Shown one piece after another: positions 7,712 through 16,615 of a stretch of 64,000 nucleotides of DNA. The notes below the pieces were generated by a model. It did no database searches. It was given only the letters and a program-made list of their open reading frames with translations, and had not been told where the DNA came from. How positions within the stretch are numbered: position 1 is the stretch's first letter; every line of letters starts with the position of its first letter. Source of the DNA: Knoellia sp. S7-12 (GTDB lineage Bacteria > Actinomycetota > Actinomycetes > Actinomycetales > Dermatophilaceae). The stretch lies in assembly GCF_040518285.1 (NCBI RefSeq), contig NZ_CP155449.1, forward strand, positions 930,001 through 994,000, written 5' to 3'. Both the position numbers and the translations under genes were made by a program.

Positions 7712-9333
7712 GCACCATCCGCTCAATCCGACCCACCCCGACCACACGCACCCCTGCGAGGGTCGCCTTCGTCGGCGCCGGCCCAGGTGATGCCGGACTG
7801 ATGACGGTGCGCGCGCTCGAGTACCTCGCCGAGGCCGACGCCGTCGTCATCGACCAGGTTGCCCGTGAAGACGTCGTCGCCCGCTACGCCCGCCCCGAGG
7901 TCGAGGTCGTCGACGCCGGCCACGGCGAGCACGGCCAGCCGCTGACTCACGCGTCGCGCGCCAAGCTCGTCGTCAAGGCGGCCAAGGCCCACCCGCGCGG
8001 CCTGGTCGTGCGCCTCATGGACGGCGACCCGGCGACCTTCAACGGTCTCGCCGAGGAGGCTGCCGCCTGCGTCAAGGCCGGCGTGCCCTTCGAGGTCGTC
8101 CCGGGCGTGAGCTCGGTGAGCGCCGTGCCGACCTATGCCGGCGTGCCCCTCACGACGAGCAGCTCGCGTGGCATTCACATCATCACCGCGGGTGAGAAGC
8201 TCAAGGACATCGCCGTGGCGACCGATCCGTCGGTCACCGTCGTCGTCCTCGGTCAGCCCGACACCCTCGTCGGCACCCTCGAGGCCCTGCGTCTCGCCGG
8301 TCGCGCCGACGAGACTCCGGTCGCCATCACCGAGCGCGGCACCACCGTGCAGCAGGTGACGATCACGACGACCCTCGCCGAGGTCGCCACGGCCGCCAAG
8401 TCGATGCAGTTCCCCGCCCTCGCCGTCGTGGGCGACAACGTGTCGCTGCGCGAGAAGCTCTCGTGGTTCGAGACCAAGCCGCTCTTCGGGTGGAACGTCC
8501 TCGTCCCACGCACCAAGGACCAGTCGGGTTCGATGGTGCGCCGCCTCGAGCGCTTCGGCGCGCACGCGACCACGGTTCCGACCATCTCGGTCGAGCCCCC
8601 GCGCACTCCGCAGCAGATCGAGCGCGCCGTCAAGGGCCTGGTGACCGGCCGCTACGAATGGGTCGGCTTCACCTCGGTCAACGCCGTTCGGGCGATCCGC
8701 GAGAAGTTCGAGGAGTTCGGCCTCGACGCCCGCTCGTTCGCCGGGCTCAAGGTCGCTGCCGTGGGTGGAGTCACCGCCGACGCGCTGCGCGACTGGGGCA
8801 TCAACCCCGACCTCGTGCCCGAGGGTGAGCAGTCGGCCAAGGGCCTGCTCGACGAATGGCCTCCCTTTGACGAGCTGCTCGACCCGATCAACCGGATCTT
8901 CCTGCCCCGCGCCGACATCGCCACCGAGACGCTCGTCGCCGGGCTCCAGCAGATGGGCTGGGAGGTGGACGACGTCACGGCATACCGCACCGTTCGTGCG
9001 GCTCCGCCGGCCGCGCACATCCGCGACGCCATCAAGAGCGGCAACTTCGACGCCGTCGTCTTCACGTCGAGTTCCACCGTGCGCAACCTCGTCGGCATCG
9101 CGGGAAAGCCGCACCCGTCGACGGTCATTGCGTGCATCGGTCCGGCGACGGCCAAGACGGCCGAGGAGTGTGGCCTTCGGGTGGACGTCCTCGCGCCGGA
9201 GCCGTCCGCGGACGAACTCGTCGACGCACTGGCCGACCACGGCCGCTCCCTCGCCCTCACGGCGCAGGAGTCCGGTGAGCAGGCGGTTCGCCCGAGTCAG
9301 AAGCGGCCCACCGCACGTCGTCGCGCCAAGTGA
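7708..9333 (+). CDS. uroporphyrinogen-III C-methyltransferase / uroporphyrinogen-III synthase fusion
   Basis: A protein of 541 aa with two domains. Residues ~12-255 are a SAM-dependent CobA/SUMT methylase ([49 protein letters not shown]). Residues ~265-520 are a HemD synthase ([43 protein letters not shown]). This fusion is usual in actinobacterial hem operons. HemD closes hydroxymethylbilane to uroporphyrinogen III; the methylase domain diverts it toward siroheme or cobalamin. GTG start, 4-nt overlap with hemC and with hemB. The last residues are a basic tail. Confidence 0.95.
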   Translation: MSTIRSIRPTPTTRTPARVAFVGAGPGDAGLMTVRALEYLAEADAVVIDQVAREDVVARYARPEVEVVDAGHGEHGQPLTHASRAKLVVKAAKAHPRGLVVRLMDGDPATFNGLAEEAAACVKAGVPFEVVPGVSSVSAVPTYAGVPLTTSSSRGIHIITAGEKLKDIAVATDPSVTVVVLGQPDTLVGTLEALRLAGRADETPVAITERGTTVQQVTITTTLAEVATAAKSMQFPALAVVGDNVSLREKLSWFETKPLFGWNVLVPRTKDQSGSMVRRLERFGAHATTVPTISVEPPRTPQQIERAVKGLVTGRYEWVGFTSVNAVRAIREKFEEFGLDARSFAGLKVAAVGGVTADALRDWGINPDLVPEGEQSAKGLLDEWPPFDELLDPINRIFLPRADIATETLVAGLQQMGWEVDDVTAYRTVRAAPPAAHIRDAIKSGNFDAVVFTSSSTVRNLVGIAGKPHPSTVIACIGPATAKTAEECGLRVDVLAPEPSADELVDALADHGRSLALTAQESGEQAVRPSQKRPTARRRAK

Positions 9334-10322
9334 CCGCAGGCGATCCGCGGCCGGGCAGTATCCCGTTGCGTCCTCGACGGCTGCGTCAGTCGGCGGCGGT
9401 GCGTCGGCTCGTCGCGCAGACGCGGCTCCACCCCGCCGATCTCGTGCTGCCCGTCTTCGTCCGTGAGGGCATCGACGAGCCGCAGCCCATCGAGGCCATG
9501 CCGGGCGTCGTCCAGCACACGCTGGACTCGCTCGTCGCTGAGGCGCACCGGTGCGTCAAGGCTGGCCTCGGCGGGATCATGCTCTTCGGCGTGCCGGAGT
9601 CCAAGGACGCGGTCGGCTCAGGTGCCGACGCCGATGACGGCATCCTCAACGTCGCCCTGCGGGCCGTCGTCGACGCCGTCGGTGACTCACTCGTCGTCAT
9701 GGCCGATCTGTGCCTCGACGAGTTCACCGACCACGGTCACTGCGGGGTGGTGGATGCTGAAGGTCGCGTTGACAACGACGCCACGCTCGACCGCTACGCC
9801 GCGATGGCGCTCGCGCAGGCTCGCACGGGTGCCCACGTCCTTGGACTGAGCGGGATGATGGACGGGCAGGTGGCCCACGTGCGCGAGGCGCTCGATGAGG
9901 CCGGCTTCGCCGACACGATCATCCTGGCGTATGCCGCGAAGTACACCTCCGCGCTCTACGGCCCGTTCCGTGAGGCGGTGCAGTCCTCCTTGGTCGGGGA
10001 CCGTGCGAGCTATCAGCAGGACTCGGCCAACGCGACCGAGGCGCTGCGCGAGATCGAGCTCGACCTCGCCGAGGGCGCCGACATCATCATGATCAAGCCG
10101 GCGCAGACGCATCTCGACATCATCGCGCTGGCGGCGGAGATGTCACCGGTGCCGGTGGCGGCCTATCAGATCTCGGGGGAGTACTCCCAGATCAAGGCAG
10201 CGGCCGAGCGCGGCTGGATCGACGGTGACCGGGCGGTCCTCGAGTCGCTGCTGCACATCCGGCGGGCGGGAGCGCAGATCATCCTGACCTACAGCGCCCT
10301 CGACGTCGCCAACCGCATCTGA
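9330..10322 (+). CDS. hemB: delta-aminolevulinic acid dehydratase (porphobilinogen synthase)
   Basis: A protein of 330 aa that condenses two aminolevulinate molecules to porphobilinogen. The Schiff-base lysines are Lys204 (AAKYTSALYGPFR) and Lys256 (IMIKPAQTHLDII). The metal-binding segment reads DLCLDEFTDHGHCG: Cys128, Asp130, Cys138. The middle zinc cysteine of the zinc enzymes is Asp here, an intermediate between zinc and magnesium types. GTG start with a 4-nt overlap to the upstream gene. It is the last gene of the rex-hem operon and ends inside a very long hairpin. Confidence 0.97.
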   Translation: MTAGDPRPGSIPLRPRRLRQSAAVRRLVAQTRLHPADLVLPVFVREGIDEPQPIEAMPGVVQHTLDSLVAEAHRCVKAGLGGIMLFGVPESKDAVGSGADADDGILNVALRAVVDAVGDSLVVMADLCLDEFTDHGHCGVVDAEGRVDNDATLDRYAAMALAQARTGAHVLGLSGMMDGQVAHVREALDEAGFADTIILAYAAKYTSALYGPFREAVQSSLVGDRASYQQDSANATEALREIELDLAEGADIIMIKPAQTHLDIIALAAEMSPVPVAAYQISGEYSQIKAAAERGWIDGDRAVLESLLHIRRAGAQIILTYSALDVANRI

Positions 10323-10390
10323 TTGAGCCAAACGTCACCCCCGCCGGCCCGAAGGCCCCGCGGGGGTGACGTTTTGCGCAATCAGATGCG
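10314..10390. terminator. exceptionally long bidirectional terminator hairpin between hemB and yceI
   Basis: Positions 10314-10344 and 10360-10390 form a 31-position stem with 29 matches around a 15-nt loop. The inner 15 bp (AAACGTCACCCCCGC with GCGGGGGTGACGTTT) are perfect and end in a short T run in both directions. The outer 12 bp include the last codons and stop of hemB. It suits two converging transcripts. Confidence 0.9.
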
Positions 10391-10400
10391 CAAGAGGTTT

Positions 10401-10943
10401 TCAGGCCTGCTTCGCGAGCTGCACGTCGATGTTGAGCTGGATCTTGTCGGAGACGAGCACGCCGCCACCCTCGATGGCCGCGTTCCAGGTGAGGCCCCAG
10501 TCCTTGCGGTTCACGGTTGCGGTGGCCTCGAAGCCGGCCTTGGTGTTGCCCCACGGGTCCTGGCCCACGCCACCGAAGTCGACGTCGAAGGTGACGGACT
10601 TGGTCACGTCCTTGATGGTCAGGTCGCCGGTGAGGGTCGCGCCATCGAAGGCGGTGGAGCGGAAGGTCATGGTGGGGAACTGCTCGGCGTCGAAGAAGTC
10701 GCCGCTCTTGAGGTGCGTGTCGCGGTCCGCGCTGCCGGTCTCGACCGAGGCGATCTGGGCGGTGACGTCGACGACGGACTGGGTGATGTCCTCGGCGACC
10801 TCGACGGTGCCGGAGACCTCGCGGAACGAACCGCGGACCTTGCTCACCATGAGGTGGCGAGTGACGAAGCCGACCTCGGTGTGGGTCGGGTCGATGGCCC
10901 AGGTGCCGGTGGCGAGCTGAATGTCGGTGGTGGTGGTGCTCAT
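10401..10943 (-). CDS. YceI family protein
   Basis: A protein of 180 aa, the size and pattern of YceI/polyisoprenoid-binding lipocalin-like proteins: GTWAIDPTHTEVGFVTRHLMVSKVRGSF at the N-terminus (first ~45 residues), then alternating beta strands such as GDLTIKDVTKSVTFDVDF and a final ISDKIQLNIDVQL-like strand. There is no signal peptide, so a cytoplasmic form. AAGGAG lies 10 nt before the ATG. It is divergent from a marR gene, which is the likely regulator. The ligand is unknown; isoprenoid quinone precursors are possible given the neighbours, but that is speculation. Confidence 0.88.
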   Translation of the reverse strand: MSTTTTDIQLATGTWAIDPTHTEVGFVTRHLMVSKVRGSFREVSGTVEVAEDITQSVVDVTAQIASVETGSADRDTHLKSGDFFDAEQFPTMTFRSTAFDGATLTGDLTIKDVTKSVTFDVDFGGVGQDPWGNTKAGFEATATVNRKDWGLTWNAAIEGGGVLVSDKIQLNIDVQLAKQA

Positions 10944-11000
10944 GTGGGAACTCCTTGAGGATGTCGGGTGCCTGTCGAGGGTTTCAACGGGCGTCCTGTC

Positions 11001-11014
11001 GTTAATATTTCAAC
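11001..11014. promoter_or_regulatory. candidate MarR operator between yceI and marR
   Basis: GTTAATATTTCAAC is an imperfect palindrome in an AT-rich patch (11001-11038) that stands out from the G+C-rich surroundings. TTTCAAC also occurs at 10982-10988. It lies in the 135-bp divergent gap, where MarR regulators usually bind. The marR start (GTG at 11079) has TAACCT at 11067-11072 exactly 6 nt upstream, a leaderless-type -10. Confidence 0.45.
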
Positions 11015-11078
11015 AATCAATAAACTTTTGGGTGAACAACAGGTCAGGAGATCGTCAAGGGTTCGCTAACCTGTAAAT

Positions 11079-11573
11079 GTGGCCGCCCCGAAGACCCCCG
11101 CGACCCGCTGGCTGTCGCAACAGGAGCAACAGGCCTGGCGGGCCTATCTGCGAGCCCATCGCGAGCTCCAGGTGGCCCTTGACCGTGAGCTCGCGGCCTT
11201 CGACATCAGCCTCCCCGAGTACGAACTGCTCTCGATGCTCTCGGAGCAGGACGGAGATCGCGCCCGCATGTCGGTCCTGGCCGAACTCGTGGTCCAGAGC
11301 CGCAGCCGGGTCACCCACACCGCCAAGCGCCTCGAGCAGCGCGGCTGGGTGCGCCGCGAACCCACCCCTGAGGATGGCCGCGGCGTGGCTCTCGCCCTCA
11401 CTGCCGCAGGGCGTCGGATGATCGAGAGCGCCGCGCCCAGCCACGTCGAGTCGGTGCGGGCCCACTTCATCGACCTGCTGACCCCCGAGCAGTTGGGCAC
11501 CCTCCACGACGTCTTCGCCCAGGTGCGGGCCCACCTCGTCCCCGGTGCCCGGGCGGACGACGAGATCCGCTGA
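11079..11573 (+). CDS. MarR family transcriptional regulator
   Basis: A protein of 164 aa with the MarR winged helix: [15 protein letters not shown], the recognition region [31 protein letters not shown], and the wing with the family [14 protein letters not shown]. The GTG at 11079 is chosen because it gives the full N-terminal helix and has a -10-like TAACCT 6 nt upstream; the ATG at 11077 is in another frame. It is divergent from yceI and followed by hemL after 16 nt. Effector unknown; yceI is the likely target. Confidence 0.9.
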   Translation: MAAPKTPATRWLSQQEQQAWRAYLRAHRELQVALDRELAAFDISLPEYELLSMLSEQDGDRARMSVLAELVVQSRSRVTHTAKRLEQRGWVRREPTPEDGRGVALALTAAGRRMIESAAPSHVESVRAHFIDLLTPEQLGTLHDVFAQVRAHLVPGARADDEIR

Positions 11574-11577
11574 GGCG

Positions 11578-11583
11578 GACAAT
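11578..11583 (+). promoter_or_regulatory. leaderless-type -10 of hemL
   Basis: GACAAT, then GGGCGC (6 nt), then the hemL ATG at 11590. The same GACAATnGGCGCATGACG arrangement precedes the next gene at 12983, so the spacing is unlikely to be chance. Confidence 0.6.
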
Positions 11584-11589
11584 GGGCGC

Positions 11590-12960
11590 ATGACGTCCAG
11601 CCCGACCCCTGCCGCCACACCCACCACGGCCACACCCACCACCGCCACCCACACCTCCGACGCGCCGGCCTCGGCCGCCCTGCTGGAGCGCGCGACCCGG
11701 GTCATCCCCGGGGGCGTGAACTCGCCGGTGCGCGCCTTCCGCGCCGTCGGAGGCACTCCCCGCTTCATCGCGGAGGCCAAGGGCCCGTGGCTCACCGACG
11801 TGGACGGCGCTCGCTACGTCGACCTGCTCTGCTCCTGGGGCCCGATGATCCTCGGTCACGCCCACCCCGAGGTGCTCGAGGCCGTGCGCAAGGCCGCCGA
11901 GAAGGGCTTCTCCTTTGGCACGCCCAGCGAGAACGAGGTGCTCCTCGCCGAGGAGATCGTCCAGCGCATCGAGCCCCTCGAGCAGGTCCGCCTCGTCTCG
12001 TCCGGCACCGAGGCGACGATGAGCGCCATCCGCTTGGCGCGCGGCGTCACCGGTCGCTCCGTCATCGTCAAGTTCGCCGGCTGCTACCACGGCCACGTCG
12101 ACGCGCTCCTGGCCGCAGCCGGCTCCGGCCTTGCGACCCTCGCCCTGCCCGACTCCGCAGGGGTGCCCGCCGAGATGACGGCGGACACGATCGTCCTGCC
12201 CTACAACGACGTCCCCGCTCTCGAAGCCGTCTTCGCGAAGCGCGGCGGGGAGATCGCCGCCGTCATCACCGAGGCCGCCGCCGGCAACATGGGTGTCGTC
12301 CCGCCCGCGCCCGGCTTCACCGAAGCACTGCGTCGCGTCACCCGCGAGCACGGCACCCTGCTCGTCTCGGACGAGGTCATGACCGGCTTCCGGTGCAGCA
12401 AGGCCGGGTGGTTCGGTCTCGAGGGCCCGTATGCCGCCGGCGCACCCGACATCTTCACGTTCGGCAAGGTCATGGGTGGCGGCTTCCCCGCAGCAGCCTT
12501 CGGCGCCAGCGCCGAGATCATGGCGCACCTCGCACCGCTCGGCCCCGTCTATCAGGCCGGCACGCTGAGCGGGAACCCCGTCGCAACCGCCGCCGGACTC
12601 GCCACCCTCAAGGGCTGCACCGACGACCTCTATCCCCGCCTCGAGACGACGGCTCACACCATCGCGGACGCGGCCAGCGCAGCCCTGACCTCGGAGGGCG
12701 TCGCCCACACGGTGCAGTGGGCCGGCTCGATGTTCTCTGTCTTTTTCCGCGACGGAAGCGTCACGAACTATGACGAAGCCCGCGACCAGGACACCGCGGC
12801 ATACCGACGCTTCTTCCACGCCATGCTCGACCAGGGAGTGCACCTGCCACCGAGCGCGTTCGAGGCCTGGTTCGTCAGCGGCGCACACGACGACGAGGCC
12901 ATCGGGCAGGTCGTCGAGGCCCTGCCAGCGGCTGCGCGCGCAGCCGCACACGCCGGTTGA
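11590..12960 (+). CDS. hemL: glutamate-1-semialdehyde 2,1-aminomutase
   Basis: A protein of 456 aa, a PLP enzyme that converts glutamate-1-semialdehyde to 5-aminolevulinate, the substrate of HemB. Family blocks are [39 protein letters not shown] and the PLP lysine Lys293 in [15 protein letters not shown]. The first ~25 residues are a Thr/Pro/Ala-rich tail with TPTTAT repeats. The ATG at 11590 is preferred over an in-frame GTG at 11545 inside marR, because it sits 6 nt after a -10-like GACAAT. It is separated from the other hem genes by yceI and marR. Confidence 0.96.
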   Translation: MTSSPTPAATPTTATPTTATHTSDAPASAALLERATRVIPGGVNSPVRAFRAVGGTPRFIAEAKGPWLTDVDGARYVDLLCSWGPMILGHAHPEVLEAVRKAAEKGFSFGTPSENEVLLAEEIVQRIEPLEQVRLVSSGTEATMSAIRLARGVTGRSVIVKFAGCYHGHVDALLAAAGSGLATLALPDSAGVPAEMTADTIVLPYNDVPALEAVFAKRGGEIAAVITEAAAGNMGVVPPAPGFTEALRRVTREHGTLLVSDEVMTGFRCSKAGWFGLEGPYAAGAPDIFTFGKVMGGGFPAAAFGASAEIMAHLAPLGPVYQAGTLSGNPVATAAGLATLKGCTDDLYPRLETTAHTIADAASAALTSEGVAHTVQWAGSMFSVFFRDGSVTNYDEARDQDTAAYRRFFHAMLDQGVHLPPSAFEAWFVSGAHDDEAIGQVVEALPAAARAAAHAG

Positions 12961-12982
12961 TCGGACCCTCAGGTTCGTTTGC

Positions 12983-12988
12983 GACAAT
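12983..12988 (+). promoter_or_regulatory. leaderless-type -10 of the histidine phosphatase gene
   Basis: GACAAT, then CGGCGC (6 nt), then ATG at 12995. Near copy of the hemL promoter core. Confidence 0.6.
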
Positions 12989-12994
12989 CGGCGC

Positions 12995-13663
12995 ATGACG
13001 CCGCCTGCCCCCGCCTTCGATGCGGCCGACCGCACGGTCGTGCACCTCGTGCGGCACGGCGAGGTCCATAACCCGGACCGCATCCTCTATGGGCGACTGG
13101 CCGAGTTCCACCTCTCCGACCTCGGTCGCGAGATGGCCGACCTCGTCGCGACCCATCTCGCCGACCACGACATCACCCACGTGATCTCGAGCCCGCTCGA
13201 GCGCGCGCGTGAGACCGCGGCACCGATCGCTGCGAGCCACGACCTCGAGGTCACCCTCGACGAGCGGGCCCTCGAGGCCGAGAACGCCTTCGAGGGGCGC
13301 GCCGTCGCCGGGGGCAAGGGCATCTTCCGTGACCCCAGACTGTGGAAGCTCATGGTCAACCCCATGCGTCCGTCATGGGGTGAGCCCTACGTCGACCTCG
13401 CGGCCCGGATGCAGGCGGCCGTCGACGCTGCGCGTGCACTGGCACGCGGCCACGAGGCCGTCATCGTGTCGCACCAGGCGCCGATTTGGATGCTGCGCCT
13501 GGCCATCGAGGGCCGCCGGTTCGTTCACGACCCGCGCAAGCGGGAGTGCACCCTCGCGTCGCTCACCTCCTTGACCTATCGCGGCGACGAGCTCGAGTCG
13601 CTGGCCTACAGCGAGCCCGCCGCAGCCCTCCTTCCCCTCGCCCACTCGGGAGCGGGTGCATGA
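12995..13663 (+). CDS. histidine phosphatase family protein
   Basis: A protein of 222 aa of the phosphoglycerate-mutase-like superfamily. The phosphoacceptor RHG motif is in VVHLVRHGEVHNP. ISSPLERARETAAPIA, the acid block and VIVSHQAPIWMLRLAIEG (second catalytic His) follow in the usual order. The substrate cannot be told. It lies between hemL and the cytochrome c maturation genes, as in mycobacteria (Rv0525). Its stop overlaps the next ATG (13660) by 4 nt, so it is coupled to tlpA/resA. Confidence 0.92.
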   Translation: MTPPAPAFDAADRTVVHLVRHGEVHNPDRILYGRLAEFHLSDLGREMADLVATHLADHDITHVISSPLERARETAAPIAASHDLEVTLDERALEAENAFEGRAVAGGKGIFRDPRLWKLMVNPMRPSWGEPYVDLAARMQAAVDAARALARGHEAVIVSHQAPIWMLRLAIEGRRFVHDPRKRECTLASLTSLTYRGDELESLAYSEPAAALLPLAHSGAGA

Positions 13664-14286
13664 ACCGCACAACCACCCGGTATGCCGTGTGGCGCCGTAG
13701 TGCCGTGGCCGTTGCCTCTGCGTGTGCGCTGCTTGCCCTCGGAGCCTGCACGTCTGACCCCAATTCCATTGCGGAGCAGGCCAAGCAGGGCGACCAGAAG
13801 GGCTACATCGCCGGCAACGGTGCGATCGAGCAGATCCCCGTCGACAAGCGCCTCAAACCGATCACGCTCGAGGGCAAGACCCTCGATGGCACGGACTGGT
13901 CGAGCACCTCTGCTCGCGGCAAGGATGTCGTGGTCGTCAACCTCTGGGGTTCGTGGTGTCCGCCGTGCATCGAGGAGATCCCCGACCTCGAGAAGGTCTG
14001 GACCGACGTCCAGGCAGCCAAGAAGCCGGTGCAGTTCATGGGGATCGACTTCCGCGAGGACGTCCAGCGCGGCGCTGCGTTCGTCAAGACCCAGAAGATG
14101 ACCTATCCAAGCCTCACCGATGAGTCGGGCGTGCTCATCCTCGCGTTCGGCAAGCAGGCCCCGACCTCACCGCCGTCGACACTGGTCCTCGATCGTGAGG
14201 GCCGGGTCGCAGCCCGGGCCAACGGTCCCGTAACTGCCACCACGCTGCAGGGCCTCATCGACGACGTGCTGAAGTCCGAGTCCTGA
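13660..14286 (+). CDS. TlpA/ResA-like thiol-disulfide oxidoreductase lipoprotein
   Basis: A protein of 208 aa. The N-terminus is a lipoprotein signal: twin Arg (WRRSA), a hydrophobic stretch and the lipobox LGAC, with the lipidated Cys near residue 30. The thioredoxin fold carries NLWGSWCPPCIEEIPDL with Cys100 and Cys103, and the family's FMGIDFREDVQRG and SPPSTLVLDREG (cis-Pro). Such proteins reduce apocytochrome c haem-binding cysteines outside the membrane, using electrons from CcdA. First gene of the coupled tlpA-ccdA-resB-ccsB set. Confidence 0.94.
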   Translation: MNRTTTRYAVWRRSAVAVASACALLALGACTSDPNSIAEQAKQGDQKGYIAGNGAIEQIPVDKRLKPITLEGKTLDGTDWSSTSARGKDVVVVNLWGSWCPPCIEEIPDLEKVWTDVQAAKKPVQFMGIDFREDVQRGAAFVKTQKMTYPSLTDESGVLILAFGKQAPTSPPSTLVLDREGRVAARANGPVTATTLQGLIDDVLKSES

Positions 14287-14291
14287 CCGTT

Positions 14292-15029
14292 TTGTCCGAC
14301 ACGATCGCCTCCGGAGCCCTGCCGCTCGCCGTCCTCGTGGCGGCGCTCGCCGGGCTCGTGTCCTTCGCGTCGCCCTGCGTCCTGCCGCTCGTGCCGGGCT
14401 TCCTCGGCTACGTCACCGGGCTGAGCGACACGGCGCTGGAGCAGCGCTCGCGCGGTCGGATGGTGCTCGGGTCGGTGCTCTTCGTGCTCGGCTTCACCGT
14501 CGTGTTCATCCTGATGTTCCTGTTCGTCGCCACGCTCGGACGCAGCCTCACCGAGCATCGAGAGATCCTCATGCGCGTCGGGGGGGTGCTTGTCATCCTC
14601 ATGGGACTCGTGTTCCTGGGCATGGGCTCGCAGCGCCAGTTCGGCCCCACGTGGCGACCTCGGGCCGGCCTTCTCGGTGCCCCCGTCCTCGGCGCGGTCT
14701 TCGCCCTCGGCTGGGCCCCCTGCACGAGCCCCACCCTCGGCGCCGTGCTGGCGATGTCGGCATCGGTCACGGAGCCGAGCCAGGGACGAGCGGTGACGCT
14801 CGCGACGGCATACGCCCTGGGTCTGGGTTTGCCGTTCATCCTCGCGGCAGCCGGCATCGAGCGGTTCGACCGCGTCTCCAGCTGGGTGCGACACCACCAC
14901 CGCGCCGTCCAGCTGGTCGGTGGCGGCTTCCTCGTCGCGATCGGGATCCTTCTCATCACTGGCGTCTGGGAGGACCTCATGCGGTGGGTCCAGACCGAGC
15001 TCATCAACGGATTCGAGGTGGCGATCTGA
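14292..15029 (+). CDS. ccdA: cytochrome c biogenesis protein CcdA
   Basis: A protein of 245 aa with six predicted membrane segments, of the DsbD-beta/CcdA family. It carries SFASPCVLPLVPGFLGYVTG and the second conserved half GWAPCTSPTLGAVLAM; these two Cys relay electrons from cytoplasmic thioredoxin to the outside. The start is taken as TTG at 14292, 5 nt after the previous stop, giving MSDTIASGALPLAVLVA. No ATG or GTG fits the conserved N-terminus. The stop overlaps the resB ATG by one base. Confidence 0.94.
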   Translation: MSDTIASGALPLAVLVAALAGLVSFASPCVLPLVPGFLGYVTGLSDTALEQRSRGRMVLGSVLFVLGFTVVFILMFLFVATLGRSLTEHREILMRVGGVLVILMGLVFLGMGSQRQFGPTWRPRAGLLGAPVLGAVFALGWAPCTSPTLGAVLAMSASVTEPSQGRAVTLATAYALGLGLPFILAAAGIERFDRVSSWVRHHHRAVQLVGGGFLVAIGILLITGVWEDLMRWVQTELINGFEVAI

Positions 15030-16615
15030 TGAGTCTGTCGACCCAGCCCAATGACCCACGTCGCGACGAGATCACCCAGCCCAGGCTCGGCGCCCTCGGA
15101 CTGCTCCGGTTCGCGTGGCGCCAGCTGACCTCGATGCGCACCGCGCTCTTCCTGCTCCTCCTGCTTGCCGTCGCCGCCCTGCCCGGCTCGATCTTCCCGC
15201 AGCGCTCCATCGACGCCGTCCGGACCACCGACTGGATCGCCCGCCACGAGACGACCGGCCCGATCCTCGACCGGCTCGGCTTCTTCGAGGTCTATGCCTC
15301 GCCCTGGTTCGCGGCGATCTATCTGTTGCTGCTCGTGTCACTGGTCGGCTGCGTCCTGCCGCGCTCCAAGGTCCACTGGAAGGCCATGCGCTCGCAGCCG
15401 CCGCGCGCGCCAAAGCGGTTGGAGCGACTTGCTGCTCACGAGACGCTGACCCTCGATGGGGACCCTGAGGACGTGCTCGACGACGTGCGCGCAGCCCTGA
15501 AGTCGAGCCGCTTCCGCATGCACTCGCACGACGACTCCACCATCTCTGCCGAGAAGGGCTACCTCAAGGAGACGGGCAACCTCTTCTTCCACCTCGCCCT
15601 CATCGGGGTCATCCTCGGGATGGCGGGGGGCCACCTCTTCGGGTGGAAGGGCGACGTGATCATCCCGGTGGGCCAGACCTTCGCCAACACGGCGGCTCGC
15701 TTCGACACCCTCAGCCCCGGGCCGCTCGTCGACACCTCCGACTTCCAGCCGTTCACGATGAAGCTCACCAAGTTCGACGCCGTGTTCGAAACTGACGTCA
15801 AGGGCAAGGGCCAGTTCGGCTCCCCACGGGACTTCACGGCATACGTCGATTTCACGAAAGAACCCGGCGCGAAGGTCGAGAAGAAGGTCATCCGCGTCAA
15901 CGGACCCCTCGAGACCGGCGGCGGGACGGCCTTCCTCCTCGGCAACGGCTACGCGCCGCACCTCACTGTCAAGGACGCCAAGGGCAACGTCACCTACTCC
16001 GACGCGACCCCGTTCCTGGCGCAGGACAACAACTACAACTCGGTGGGTGCGGTCAAGGTCGCTGGTGCCGGGCCGGTGGGCAAGCAGCTCGGGTTCGCGG
16101 GGCTCTTCCTGCCGACGGCGGTCCTCGACGAGCAGGGGCCGCGCTCGGTGTTCCCGGATGCCCTCGAGCCGGCGCTCGCGCTGTCGGCATTCGAGGGGAC
16201 GCTCTTTCCCGGTGGGCGGCCGCAGTCGGTCTACTCGCTCGACACCGCCGAGATGACCCAGCTCAAGAACAAGGAGGGGACCGACCTCCTGCGCATCTGG
16301 CTCACGCCGGGTCAGACCTACACGCTACCCGGCGGTCAGGGCACCATCACCTTCGACGGTGTCGAGCGTTTCGCCGGCATCTCGATCCGCAACGACCCCG
16401 GCAAGGAGGTCACCCTGGTGTCCGCCCTCGTGGCACTGCTGGGACTCATCCTGTCGCTGACCATCCGTCGGCGCCGGGTCTTCGTGCGGGTTGCGCCCGC
16501 CGAGGACGAGGGCCGTACCGTAGTGAGCATCGGCGGCCTGGCCAAGGACGACGACGAGGGCATGGGCGAACAGCTCGAAGACGTCCTCACGCGACTGAAG
16601 GAACGACGCACGTGA
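15029..16615 (+). CDS. resB: cytochrome c biogenesis protein ResB
   Basis: A protein of 528 aa. ResB topology is visible: a hydrophobic segment at LFLLLLLAVAALPGSIFPQR, a second at IYLLLLVSLVGCVLPR, a third at LALIGVILGMAGGHLFGW, a long extracytoplasmic domain (~200-470) and a final segment VSALVALLGLILSLTIRRRR. With CcsB it forms the System II haem-export and ligation complex. ATG at 15029 (TGATG overlap with ccdA). The long open frame upstream is out of register with ccdA and not coding. Confidence 0.94.
   Translation: MSLSTQPNDPRRDEITQPRLGALGLLRFAWRQLTSMRTALFLLLLLAVAALPGSIFPQRSIDAVRTTDWIARHETTGPILDRLGFFEVYASPWFAAIYLLLLVSLVGCVLPRSKVHWKAMRSQPPRAPKRLERLAAHETLTLDGDPEDVLDDVRAALKSSRFRMHSHDDSTISAEKGYLKETGNLFFHLALIGVILGMAGGHLFGWKGDVIIPVGQTFANTAARFDTLSPGPLVDTSDFQPFTMKLTKFDAVFETDVKGKGQFGSPRDFTAYVDFTKEPGAKVEKKVIRVNGPLETGGGTAFLLGNGYAPHLTVKDAKGNVTYSDATPFLAQDNNYNSVGAVKVAGAGPVGKQLGFAGLFLPTAVLDEQGPRSVFPDALEPALALSAFEGTLFPGGRPQSVYSLDTAEMTQLKNKEGTDLLRIWLTPGQTYTLPGGQGTITFDGVERFAGISIRNDPGKEVTLVSALVALLGLILSLTIRRRRVFVRVAPAEDEGRTVVSIGGLAKDDDEGMGEQLEDVLTRLKERRT

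Noticed and set aside
11545..11589. Upstream GTG as start of hemL.
   Set aside because: It lies inside marR and adds a non-conserved tail; the ATG at 11590 has a -10 hexamer at leaderless spacing.
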